Source: Rhabdornis inornatus
Taxonomy: Eukaryota > Chordata > Aves > Passeriformes > Rhabdornithidae
Length of the DNA: 64,000 nt
Direction of reading: 5' to 3'
Assembly: GCA_013397075.1 (NCBI GenBank)
Contig: VWZS01004810.1
Span: forward strand, 1,006,561 to 1,070,560
Shown here: one piece after another, positions 14,101-24,363 of the stretch
Layout: each line of letters opens with the position of its first letter
Numbering within the stretch: the first letter of the stretch is position 1
The notes under the pieces: model-generated
Seen by the model: the letters and a program-made list of their open reading frames with translations, nothing else
Database searches by the model: none
What the model was told of the DNA's origin: nothing
Position numbers and translations under genes: made by a program

Positions 14101-16654
14101 GTCACACAATACCACTGTGACTCCAAGCTGGTAACTGGAAGGTGAGGCTGAGGGCACTGCCCAACATCATAGGGGGAGTTCAGGGGAGACTTGAGCAAAA
14201 CTGGATTCTTGGATCAAAACTCAGTGTCTGGCTCCCCCAAGCTTGCCCTTTAGTCCACAGATTGTTTCTGTGCCACATTTAGCTGTTAGTTAGCCTTGGG
14301 TCTCCCACTAAGGGCTCTAAGACTTGGAAGCATCCCTGCCTCTTCCCTGGTTCCTTTTGCCAAATCCACAGAACATATTTCACATCAGTGGAGCCCCATA
14401 AAGACACCTGAAAAATTAATCTCAGACTCAAGCTTGTTAGGGGGTAGATTGAATGCACCTCACAATATTGTCTTAGACACAAGATAATCCCACTTTAGTG
14501 AGCTTTATAGCTTCCATGGGGACCAGCCCTGTGGAGTGGATTAATCTTTAATGTGAAACAACATCTCTACAGCAGCTACAGGGGGGAAAAAGATACTACT
14601 AAAAAATTAAAGTTGATGGTGTGATAGTAGTCTGGACCCAGTTGTGCTCCACCATCCTCCATTGCCTCAGGCACTGTTCCCTGCTCTCAGAACTGATCCA
14701 GGCAGCTTCCAGGCTGGAGATGTGATCATTTCCTCAGTGGTCTCAAGGCATGTTCTCCCCGTATCTTACCTCCTGGATAAGAACATCACAGCCCAAATCA
14801 TCCTGACTCCAACTTGCCCCAAAGGAGAGGAAGAGAGGATGAAGAGTTGCTTGTGGGCAATTAGGGACTAGCTCCTCTCTTTCATAGGCTGATATTTCCC
14901 CAGTGTATGATATTCACATGTAGGAGGACACACTGGGATTTCTCTGAGGCCCACTTTGTTTGGCTATTCTCATATTTCAGTTCTCACTTGCACTGTTCTG
15001 GAAACTGGAAGGGGGCTCTCCCCCACTTGGGTACATAAGAGCTCCCTTCCTCTCTCTGCCACAGAAATCCAATAGACAGTGAAATATTTAAGGGAAAACT
15101 GATCCAGGCTGGCAGATGAGGGGAAGAGCTATGGGTGAGTTTAATGAACAGAAACCAAGGAAGCTGGGACAACATGTACAGAGCAGCTGATTGCTATCTG
15201 CACACCCAGCTCATGGCAAATACGCTGAGTTTGCAGCTGCTCACCCTGATGGGACAAGAGCAACCAGGCAGGGAAGGAGCCTGGGTGGAGAAGCAGTAGA
15301 AATGCACTTCTGAACTGGAATTTGGAGATGCTGAGGGTGGGATGTAGCTGGGAACATTCCCCAGTAGTCACCTCGAGTTCATGAGTGAGTGGAAGCAGGG
15401 ATGTTCTGTGGCCCACTTGGGATGTGCTCTGTTGCCCTCAGTGCAGGGCTGGAAACTCCCCTGTTGGGTAAGGTAAAGTAGAACCAGTCTATGTGTGACA
15501 TGAGGGACTAAGCACTGAGAACTGCCCTGTTTAAGGGGAAAATAGGAGTCAGTGGTGAAGGCTGATGTTAAAAACATGTCTCCAGAAAAGGAACAACCTC
15601 CTCAGTTGGTAGCTGCAGGTACCACCAGATTTACCACGGTGATATTCCATCTGCAATTAGAAATACATTTATATGGGACCAACAGACAAATGAAACATTC
15701 GCTGACTTTCCCATACTTGATTTTTTTTCCCCCCCATTTCTTCCTGTAATGCAACAGCTGAGTGTCATCTTTGCCCAGACTTACACAGCTCGGTTCTGTC
15801 GAGTGCTTGCTGCAGCTCCTCGAACACATGCTGAGCACACGTGCAGGCTCCCACACACTCTGGCACACAGAGAGGGCTCCTGAGCTCCCCAGCACATCCA
15901 GGGCTCCAACCCCCCTGCACAGCAGCCTCACACACTCACTGCCATGGGATGCAGCACTGCCATGCTCCAGGGAAAGCTCCTGGAGCAGAGGAGATGGCCA
16001 TGTTGAGCACCAACACGGATGGGCTCTGGTCTGTGCTCTGCTGCTCACACCAGCCAAGGCTCACACAGTGCTGTGAATGCGGGTGGCACCTCTAGCACTA
16101 CTCTCCTACACTCTTAGCAAAATCTTTTCTTTCTGGAAATTACAAACTTTTAGAGTGCTTATAGAGGACTTGGGCTCAATACCAGGAGGTTTTCTGGAGA
16201 TGTACAAGGAAACCTGACATGAAATCTGACTGTGGCAAAGCTCTGAGTAGCCTCATTTCTCCTGCTTTAAAAAGTATCTGCAGTCTCTCTGCACTGTATT
16301 TTTCAGAAATAGGTGGGTATCACCTGTCCTGGGGACAGCTTGTGCTCCCAGAGTTGGGGGAGCAGCCTTAAGATCACTGCCAGCCCAAAGTGCTGGATAC
16401 CCTCCACAAAACCCAGAAGGCAGGTGGAGGAACCAGTTCTGAGTGTGGAGAAGACTTTTTCCAAACAGATCCCAGAGGCGAGGGGCTCAAGCCAAGAGGC
16501 TGAGCTGCTGCAGCAGCACATTGTGCTGTGGAAGAGGAGGGGACCATCGTGGGTGCAAGCCCCTCACTGCCACCATGAGAACACATGGCTTTGCTGGAGA
16601 GGAGCAGGTGCCAGCAGCCTGGCTGCAGAGGAGGATGAGCTGAGATGCTGGGAA

Positions 16655-16765
16655 TGGCAGTCAGGAGAGCAGGGCTCACTTCCAGCTGTGTCCATGGCTT
16701 GCTGTGTAACCTTTGGCAATACACCTGACCCCCCAGTTCCCTTCCCACTCATCAGATGTCTTGTC
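16655..16765 (+). mobile_element. MIR-like SINE relic
   Basis: 'ggcttgctgtgtaacctttg' followed by 'gcaatacacctgac' resembles the MIR core ('...tgtgaccttgggcaagtcac...'). It is weak and old. Confidence 0.4.
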
Positions 16766-17056
16766 ACATGCTGGGAGAGGAGCTGGCTTGGTACAAGGCT
16801 GTGCCCAGCCTTGCTTTGCTACTCTCCCACCATGGCAGGGAGAGCATGCCCTGCTCCAGGTGCTGGGAAGGATCTCCCTTGCTGGATATGCACGTTCAGC
16901 GTGTCACCCTGCAGAGCCTTCATCTTTGCAAGAGCCTCGAGGTCCCACCATAACTGAAATAGCAACAGACCCCATCCCCTGCACCACACACACCTCCCCC
17001 AGGAGGAAAGCAGGGTGAGGACATTTTTATCTGTCAGAGTTTGGCAGGATTTCATA

Positions 17057-17114
17057 GTTGTGTGTGTCTGTGTGTCTGTGTGTGTGTGTGCGCCTGCGTG
17101 TCCGTGTGTGCTTG
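17057..17114. repeat. TG-rich interrupted microsatellite
   Basis: A (TG)n tract broken by TC and CG units, ending near 17114. Confidence 0.85.
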
Positions 17115-17590
17115 TTGCCAAACCTGGGTAATTATTTTGTTTTATTTCTTTTTTTGGCAGCACTTGAAAGTAAGAGCTGGGTCTTTATAGATTGCTCAGG
17201 TTGCACAGAGTATGGATTACAGATCATCAGAGAGACATGAAAGCTGAGGACACATTTCTCTGGCACAGCATTAAAGGGACAATAAAGGGGTAATTGTAGC
17301 CTAGGGTGCAGCCACCTTCTGTGCCCGGCCTTCACTCGCCTTTGCAGCACTGTGGAGACCTTCACGAGGGAAATGATGGAGAAGCTGGGGTGAGGATGTC
17401 TCAGGTCAGGACCTGGTTATTTCAGAGGTGATATATGCTCAGGAGGTTAAAGGCACCACTTAAATACATGAATAAAACACTGCTAAATACTCTAAGCTGT
17501 AACACAGTCAAACCAAAGTCTTCTAAAACTTGATTTTTCATGTCTTTTTTCACCCTGAGAGAAGGTTGTCAAAGGATCAGAGCATTTTTA

Positions 17591-17678
17591 ATCTCTCTCT
17601 TTCTCTCCCTCCTCCCTCTCCTCTCTTCCATTTCTCTTTCTTTCTCTCCTTCCTCCTATCCCCTCTCTCTTCCAACAG
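17591..17678 (+). promoter_or_regulatory. Long polypyrimidine tract and 3' splice site of the first coding exon
   Basis: From 17591 to 17673 the + strand is almost all C and T, ending in ccaacag at 17678. This is several times longer than a typical 3' splice-site tract and is a simple CT-rich low-complexity run as well. It marks the exon start at 17679 and implies a spliced upstream 5' UTR exon. Confidence 0.8.
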
Positions 17679-17946
17679 GACTCCACAGAATGGAGCAAGA
17701 ATGAGAGGAAAAAGGCAGACAGAAAAGCATGAACTGGAGGCTTGTTGAGTTCCTCTACCTCCTGTTTATATGGGACCATATACTCATACAGCCCTCCCAC
17801 CAGGACCCAGCTGCTACCAACCAACATGTCTCCAAGGAGTTTGATTGGCTTATTTCAGACAGGGGGCCTTTCCACCACTCACGGAGCTACTTATCCTTTG
17901 TGGAAAGACATCGTCAAGGATTTACAACCAGATATAAAATATACAG
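17679..17946 (+). CDS. BRINP1: BRINP1 first coding exon (5' UTR 17679-17728, CDS 17729-17946)
   Basis: This exon encodes residues 1-72 and two bases of codon 73. The acceptor is ccaacag|G at 17678/17679 after a long pyrimidine tract; the donor is CAG|GTATGT at 17946/17947. The ATG at 17729 has A at -3 and starts MNWR, as in known BRINP1. Residues 3-20 are hydrophobic (WRLVEFLYLLFIWDHILI) and read as a signal peptide, with an unusual Asp-His (16-17) near its end. From about residue 33 (HVSKEFDWLISDRGPF) the sequence enters the highly conserved region leading into the MACPF domain, ending ...TTRYKIYR. Two short upstream ORFs precede the start. Open frames running past 17946 are read-through into the intron and are not used. 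Confidence 0.96.
17690..17704 (+). promoter_or_regulatory. Upstream ORF 1 in the BRINP1 5' UTR (4 codons)
   Basis: ATG-GAG-CAA-GAA-TGA lies 24 bases before the main start. Its start context is strong (A at -3, G at +4). The stop TGA overlaps the ATG of the second upstream ORF as ATGA, so a terminating ribosome sits directly on the next start. Regulation is inferred, not shown. The region is in mature mRNA if the acceptor at 17678 is used. Confidence 0.6.
17701..17748 (+). promoter_or_regulatory. Upstream ORF 2 overlapping the BRINP1 start codon (15 codons)
   Basis: This ATG has A at -3 and A at +4. It opens a 15-codon frame that stops with TGA at 17746-17748, 18 bases past the main ATG at 17729 and in a different frame. 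Ribosomes translating it cannot start at the main ATG without backing up, so it would be expected to lower BRINP1 output. That effect is inference. Confidence 0.55.
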
Positions 17947-19510
17947 GTATGTTGGGGTCCTGTGGCTCGGGTGAGTTTTTAGGTGCTGGGAGTTATGCCA
18001 TGGGCTCCAGGCTGGGAGTCAGTGGCAGATGCTCCGTTGTCCCTATTCCACCTGGAAATGCTGCTTTGGCTCCCCGTGGCCCTCAGCTGGCAATGCAGAT
18101 TGCTTCAAAGGCTGGGGTGGAGTGCTCTGATAGCGAGATGAAGGCACTGCAGTGTCATGGCAATGTGCACAGCACAGAGAGAGATGAAAAGGAGCTGAGG
18201 GGGTGGGTGTTCTTCATTTGTGGTGACAGACAGCTCACAGGCAGGTTCCCAAGCAGCTTTTTCAAATCAATGGAGCTCTGGACAGCCCAAGCCTCTGTAC
18301 CAAACTCATACATGTGAACTGCCAATAGCTGCAGGTTCACATAAAGATGTCGCCACGCACGTCAGTGTGACAGTTCTCACACTGCCGTGTAGGAGCCTTG
18401 GCTGTGTGCTGCCTACCACACATCTCTGAGGATTTATCTCCATGTATAAGTTGGACTCGGCCCCAGAACTGTGATCTTCATTTAAAAAAACTACTGAGAG
18501 TTAAAAAAATCCTACAGAGAATAGGAAGAATTTGGATTTTATTTTGCCTTCTAGGTTTTTAAGCCTTAGTTGTCGCTTGTTTCAAATTCTTCTTGCCAGC
18601 TGTGCTATCTAGAACCACACTTTTTCCTCTTCATTTTAATCTGAAAAGCTGGGGTGCTCGTATGAACATCCAATTAAAGCAGCAAGCACTTTGGAGTGAA
18701 GGGGAATAAGCCAGCAAGTGTCAAGAGATTTGTGCTGAAACCCAAAGAGACTGAAAAACTCTCACAGCCATGTGTGCATTTACATAATTACATGGTCCTG
18801 TTGTGCTTCAGAAAGCCACTTGCAAACACAGCCATGCAAAGTGGTGGGCAGGAAAACGCTGGTGAGCAGCCCATGGCACTGTGCACATGGAGACGTGGAC
18901 AGGGGGATGGGGGAGCAGGGAATCAATCACAGGGAATCACCTGTGTGCAGGGAGTGCTGTCCCATGGGCACAGAGCCAGAGGCAGAGTAACAGAGATGTG
19001 TGAGGCATCAGCTCTGTGTGGGGAAGAAAAATGAGCTGTTCTTGTCCTGCAGCCTGCAGGGAGTGCAGCACCCCCTCCCCTTGAAACAGCAAGGGCAGGT
19101 TAAAAATTTTGTCCTGGCTTGTCCTCTCCAAAACAGCTCAGGGGGAAGACAGCCCCCAAAACTAAAAACTGTGCTGCCTTGCTTCCACTGGTGAGATCTC
19201 ACTGTCTGTGCACAGAGCAGCAGAAAAAATGCCTTTTCACAAAAGCCTTTTTCCCTGGCTGTGCTGTGCCCAGCTCCCCTCTGCCCTGCCTGCCAACACA
19301 CACAGTGACCCAGCCTGCAGATCCCTGCCCCGCTCCTGCCTCTGGCACAGGCTCTGCCCTTTGCTAAAGAGCTGTGCAGCCCAGGATGCCACCACGGAGT
19401 CTGCAGGGGCTGGGGGGAGAGAGCCACACGATGGATGTGTTCAGACATGGCTACGAACTGTCACTGTGGGTCAGGCCACAGATCCATCAAGCCTGGGATC
19501 CTGTCTCTAA

Positions 19511-19690
19511 GCATCACAGAGAAACAGGTCTGGAAGGACCTTGAGAGGTCATTTAATCTGTGCCTCTTCCCCAAGGCAGACTCAGATATACCTGTGCCAC
19601 ATCTGACAGAGGTTTGTGGAGAACCTGGAAGGTTTCTCGTGATGGAGGATTCACACCCTGAGCAGGCAGCCTCTGCCATGGCTTTGCCTC
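19511..19690 (-). mobile_element. Old CR1 LINE fragment (reverse)
   Basis: 'acaggtctggaaggacctt' and 'gaggtcatttaatctgtgc', then 'caaggcagactcagatatac' and 'gtgatggaggattcacacc', follow the order of an older, more diverged CR1 subfamily 3' end. Confidence 0.6.
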
Positions 19691-22098
19691 CTCCACTTCC
19701 ATAAAGCAGCCAAAATCTGGTTTGCATGTGAAGCCTGTGATTTGTTGTTTTATCTGTCGGGGGTAAGGAAAAAATTCCCTTTTGGTTTGTAGGAAACTAA
19801 TATGAATTTGAAGTCATACCTCAGTTCAGGATGAACTGTATGTATGGGAAGTGAAAAGGGATCTGTTTTCTCTGTTTCTACTAAATATTGCTAAACCATT
19901 TATGAAAGACACATGGAGCAGGTGGAGAACACAACACCCTCCTTCCAGCTAGGGAGAAAACAGGCACCAGCATTCTGTGTGAATGGGAAGTGTCTGAGAG
20001 GGGTCTTGCAGATAATGACCATGCTGGAGAAATCACCATTCCCAAAAGAAACTGGAGATAAGACAAAACCCAGTGGAAGTAGTTAGGGGGAGAGTTTAGA
20101 TAGGACTGAAAGGGCATCCAGGGCATCTCATGGCAAACACCACAGGCTGAGCTGGAGGAGGGAGCTGAGTGCTTGGGGAACCCCAGTCCTGTGTGTGATG
20201 GTTGGAGCTGATGGGAGCTGGGCACTTTGGAAATACAAGTGTGGGACAAACCTGCTCCCACCGTGGTCAGCTGAGGAGGGGGGGAAGCCTCATGTACTTC
20301 AGCAGAGCAGATGGAATGATCAGGTGGAGTCTGGCTGGATGCTGGAGGGCTGTTTGTTTGTAATATCTGGCCCTGTTGGCAGAACTGGTCACTTGAAAAC
20401 TGAGCCCATGCATTTTTGAAGGGCTATCAGACTCAGCCTGGCTATGGAGAATTAGTGGAGCCGCAGCCAATTCTCTCAGTTAAGAGCTAGACTGTGCACA
20501 CACTCCCACAGAACATTCCATTTTACTGAAACCCACAGGGGTAAAATCTCATTTTGTGGGCTCCTTAAATTGACTTCGAGAATCTGTAAAGCTGTTGGGA
20601 TTTTGTCAACTGTTTAATTCCAACATAGAAGCCTCTTTCCTACCAAAAGATGTCTCTCAATTGCTCTTTGCACTAGACTAGCCCAAGGGAGGCACATTTC
20701 CTGCATTAAGGATATCAATCCTTTCCTTAGAAAAGCAGCTGATATGGAGTATGGGAATTTTCTGTGCAATCTTCTTCTTCAGTGCCCTTTTCCTCCCGTA
20801 CTTTTTTAGGTTGGCTGGTTTTTAGTTTGTTGCTCTGTCAGGCAGTTCCTTGGGGCACTTGTGATTTTGCTGAGTGAGGTTTGGCCTGACCCCTGCTCTT
20901 CTCCCAAGGCTGATGGCAGCAGATCTCAAACCAGCCACAGTGACCAAGGGTTTGGAGGGGATGTGAAATCAGGCCAGAGGATGTCACCCATCCCTAATTG
21001 AAACACTGTTGGCTGTTTAGTGGTGATTTCCCTGGTGTCCTGCTGTATGGGAACATGGACACATCACATTAGGACTGTGTCATTTACACTGGAAAACCAC
21101 CAAGGCAAAGACACTGGTGGTGCTAAGAGCAGCATAAGGCAAAATGCAGAATTTTCTCCTTTTTGTGGGTGATGCTAAAAAGGCAGCAACATAAAATCAA
21201 GGAGGAGTCCTGCTTCCATCAATACTGAAGTCCAGAGCTTGTCAGCAGCAATCACAGAGCCTGCTGCAGTGAGCAGGGCTGTTTTATATTCTGCATAAGC
21301 AGGATTGCTGTAGAACCTCAGAGCTGATGATATCTTTCATATGAAGCCTGGATCCAGGTCTAGCATCCTAGCATGGAAGGACAGGTCAGTGTTGCAACCT
21401 ATGAAGTCTTGTTCCCTCCTTCCACGCACTTCATTTCTGTGGATTTTAGGTCTCTTTCTTGTAAAACTTGGATCACTGATTTTCCTGGTCACCTCAGTCA
21501 AGGCTCACACCTTGCACGTGGCATTAGGAGGAAGACAAGTAAATGGGGAGATGTTTTATATTAAATCATGGACAGTAGGAGTGGATACAATTGCATTAGG
21601 GAAGCACATTAGTCAGCATTGATTCATACTAATAAGGATGGTTTAGGGGGGCCTCTGGCAGGAAAATGCTGCTTTGATCATTATCTCTGCACACTGGTGC
21701 TAATGCAGATAGGATGGCAGATGCTGAGAGTGGTTTGTGGGATGTCTGAATATTCATTATCACCATCCTCGTTGTTATTCCTAGTCATGAGAGCCTTGGG
21801 TACGAGGTACTGCAGGAGGGCTGGAAAACAGATGATGCTCAGCTTGGCTTTGGGACTGAGGTCCTGCTCAGACCAGGAAACATCCCCATTACCACTGAAC
21901 AGTTAACAGCTTCAGCCCACTGCTTTGAAGTATGTTGTCATGTTGTCCTTTTTTTTTGATTCCTTCTCTCAGAAGTTATTTAGCTATAAGGCAAAGCAAA
22001 AAGTGGGCTGAGCACTGGAATAGTCGATGCAAATTGCCAGGCAGAGGCACTGACAGAGGAATTTCCCTGATGATGCTGCTCAGTTGAAGCAAGTTCTG

Positions 22099-22158
22099 GA
22101 AAAAACAAACAAAACCCCCAAACAACAACAACAAACAAACAGGAAAAAACAAACAAAA
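22099..22158. repeat. A/C-rich low-complexity tract
   Basis: Repeating AAAC/AAC units on the + strand. Confidence 0.8.
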
Positions 22159-22359
22159 GCTACAGAAAAAAATCTTTTCTTAAAAGAAAAAAAAAAATAG
22201 AGGCTTTGTTGTTCAGTGTCAGAGGCAGGAGGCAAAGAGGGGCAAGGTGAGATGGGCTCATCCAGCTGAGCAGAGAGGCTGCCACAGCCAGTTCTATGGA
22301 AAACAGGAGCAGGACACAGAGCCCACAGGTAGAGTGGCAGAGAGGTGATGCAGGCAAGA

Positions 22360-22505
22360 TCAGGATTTTTGCTCCAGGCTCGTGGTGTGGCTGTGGGTGA
22401 GCTCATTTCTACGTGCCTCAATTCCCTCCCCACCCCCCGAAAAGGGGAGATGAGGAGATGACAGCACTCGCCTGCTCTGCATTGCTGGGCAGACTTAATT
22501 AAAAG
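22360..22505 (+). mobile_element. MIR-like SINE relic
   Basis: 'gtgagctcatttctacgtgc', 'ctcaattccctcccc', 'gaaaaggggagatgaggaga' and 'gcagacttaattaa' match the MIR order: stay-clear core, 'cctcagtttccccatctgtaaaat'-like middle, then the 3' part. Confidence 0.45.
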
Positions 22506-23130
22506 CTGCAAGATGTTTGGACATAAGGGACAACAGCAATATAAAATGGATGATCACACAGGGCTGCAAGTGGAATGTGCATGTGCAAGAAGAAATGCGT
22601 ATTTTCCATGCGTGGGAGTTTAATTCCATTTTCTGAAATGACAGTGGGGACAGGGAAATCTGGCTCTCTGTGTAAGAGAGCAGGGAAACCCTGGGGTATA
22701 AAAAGGAGATCTGCTTGCCTTGTAACTTCTCCTGCAGTGGGACCAGTTAGAGGCTGCCTAATTTCATGAAACCTACAAATAGAGAATCCTTCTGAGACTT
22801 CTGTTAGTCTGCTTAAAATACTCCAGCAGAATCAAAACTTAGTGGGGGAGGTGACACCAAAGCAGCCAGTCCTGCCCCATCCCTCCCTCTGCAGAGTGAC
22901 AGGACAGAGCCAATTGCTCACATACACTTGGTACAGCGAGGTCCCAGAAAGATAAAAAGGAAAAGGAGCTTCTGAGACAGGAAAGGTTGGGAGTAACTGG
23001 CTGCACAAGTCGGACAGAAATTGGTTGGGATGCTGCCTGGGAAAAAGCTGATTTTTTTTTTTCCTCCCAAAATGTTGTTTCCTCAGGAGAGCAGTTCAGA
23101 TCTAGGACAAGTCAGGGGAGAGGTAAGGGG

Positions 23131-23265
23131 TGTCTCCATCCTTGGTGGCTCCCAAGGCTTGGCTGGACAAAGCCTCAGCTGATGTGCTCAAGAGCTGGTG
23201 CTGCTTCAAGTGGGAGGTTGGATTAGGGACCCCCAGGGTCCCATCTAACCAACATTTCTGTTATT
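23131..23265 (+). mobile_element. CR1 LINE fragment (3' end, sense)
   Basis: 'tgtctccatccttggtggct', 'gctggacaaagcct' and 'gggaggttggattaggga' up to 'ccaacatttctgttatt' match the last part of CR1 in sense orientation, including a degraded 'attctgtg' tail. Confidence 0.65.
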
Positions 23266-23885
23266 TCCCTGTTTCTCCAATTCAGAGTGGACACTAAACT
23301 GTGTGCTCATAAAGGGATTTGCGCTGGTGAATGCATTCAGCCACACTAGAGATTTTTATTTAGTCCTAGAAAACCCACAAATCTGAGAGCTACGTGCTCT
23401 CTAAATGTGTCACTCCCTCAGTGAAGAGGAAGAGAAGGATCCTGAAGCCAGGATCTTTGCTGTGCACATAGCATGGGCTACAACTGACTTAGAAATGCAT
23501 ATGTGGTTCTGCTGCTTGAATTTTCCCTTAGAGGGGGAAAAAAAATAAAGAAAGGAGGAAAAAAGATTGGTCTCACAAAACTGTCTCACAAAACTTTCAA
23601 AGTTTTATGGCACCACAAATTAAAAACAATGAGCCAGATTCTCTGTGACATAAATACGTGGAACTGTTGACTTCAAGGTAAATTCACCAATTTATTGGCT
23701 GGAGAATGTGTTCCAGCACACCCAGCAGTGCCCAGAGCTGCACACACAGCACCAGGGTTTGCACAGTGCCTGCCCTGGCTGGGAGGACAACGAGCTGTTA
23801 TTATTTCTGAGCAAAAGCAAAATGTGACTCTTACATCAGGCACTGGGCTTGGCCAAGCTGGTCAGTGATTGTGAGGGTTTAATAT

Positions 23886-24225
23886 CAGAATCACAGAATT
23901 GTTTTGGCTGGAAAAGACTTCCAAGATCGAGTCCCAGCTGTGCCCAGTGCCCACCTTGTCCCCAGCCCAGAGCACTGAGTGCCACATCCAGCCCTTCCTT
24001 GGACACCTGCAGGGATGGGCACTCCAAACCTCCCTGGACAGCCCCTGCCAAGCCCTGACCACCCTTTCCATAAAAAAAATTCTTCCTAATGTCCAACCTA
24101 AACCTCCCCTGGCACAGCTTGAGGTCATTTCCTCCAGTCACTGCTTACTTGTCACTCCTGTCAGGGAGTCGTAGAGCATAAGAAGGTTCCCCCTGAGCCT
24201 CCTTTTCTCCAGGCTAAAGTTTAGT
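23886..24225 (-). mobile_element. CR1 LINE fragment (3' end, reverse)
   Basis: It begins with the tell-tale 'cagaatcacagaatt' then 'ttggctggaaaagactt', continues through 'cttccttggacacctgcag' and 'attcttcctaatgtccaacc', and ends in 'ctccttttctccaggctaa'. It is one of the best preserved copies here. The short minus-strand open frames inside it are decayed CR1 coding sequence. Confidence 0.85.
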
Positions 24226-24338
24226 CCAACCTGCAGAAGTTTGGCCTTTCCTGACTGGAACTTCCAGACAGATTTCATGCAAACCTGTGATTTCTAGAGC
24301 TGAGAAACTGACCTGCAGGAAAACAGTCTGACAGGTAT

Positions 24339-24363
24339 AAAAAAAAAGAAAAGAAAAGAAAAA
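24339..24363. repeat. (AAAAG)n microsatellite
   Basis: An A-run followed by about four AAAAG units. Confidence 0.8.

Larger units (their letters stand above)
1..17678. other. Non-coding stretch upstream of the BRINP1 ATG exon, probably intron 1
   Basis: No exon, promoter or CpG island could be supported here. CpG is scarce throughout; the most CpG-bearing patch, around 10550-10640, is too small to call an island. Contents I can name are a poly-T run (1850-1867), a probable solo LTR (about 5888-6285), an old AT-rich repeat (7500-7626), a MIR-like SINE relic (9990-10210), a CR1 fragment (10732-11125), another MIR-like relic (16655-16765) and a TG-rich microsatellite (17057-17114). AT-rich unique sequence at 2330-2830 and 7200-7500 shows nothing further. 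The longest open frames here are antisense to the CR1 copy or chance. Confidence 0.7.

Noticed and set aside
16313..16957. 214-codon + strand open frame
   Set aside because: It overlaps a MIR-like relic and GC-richer unique sequence, with competing frames on both strands and no recognisable domain.
17742..18317. 191-codon + strand frame overlapping the first coding exon
   Set aside because: It is a shadow in a different frame from the real BRINP1 CDS and continues into the intron.
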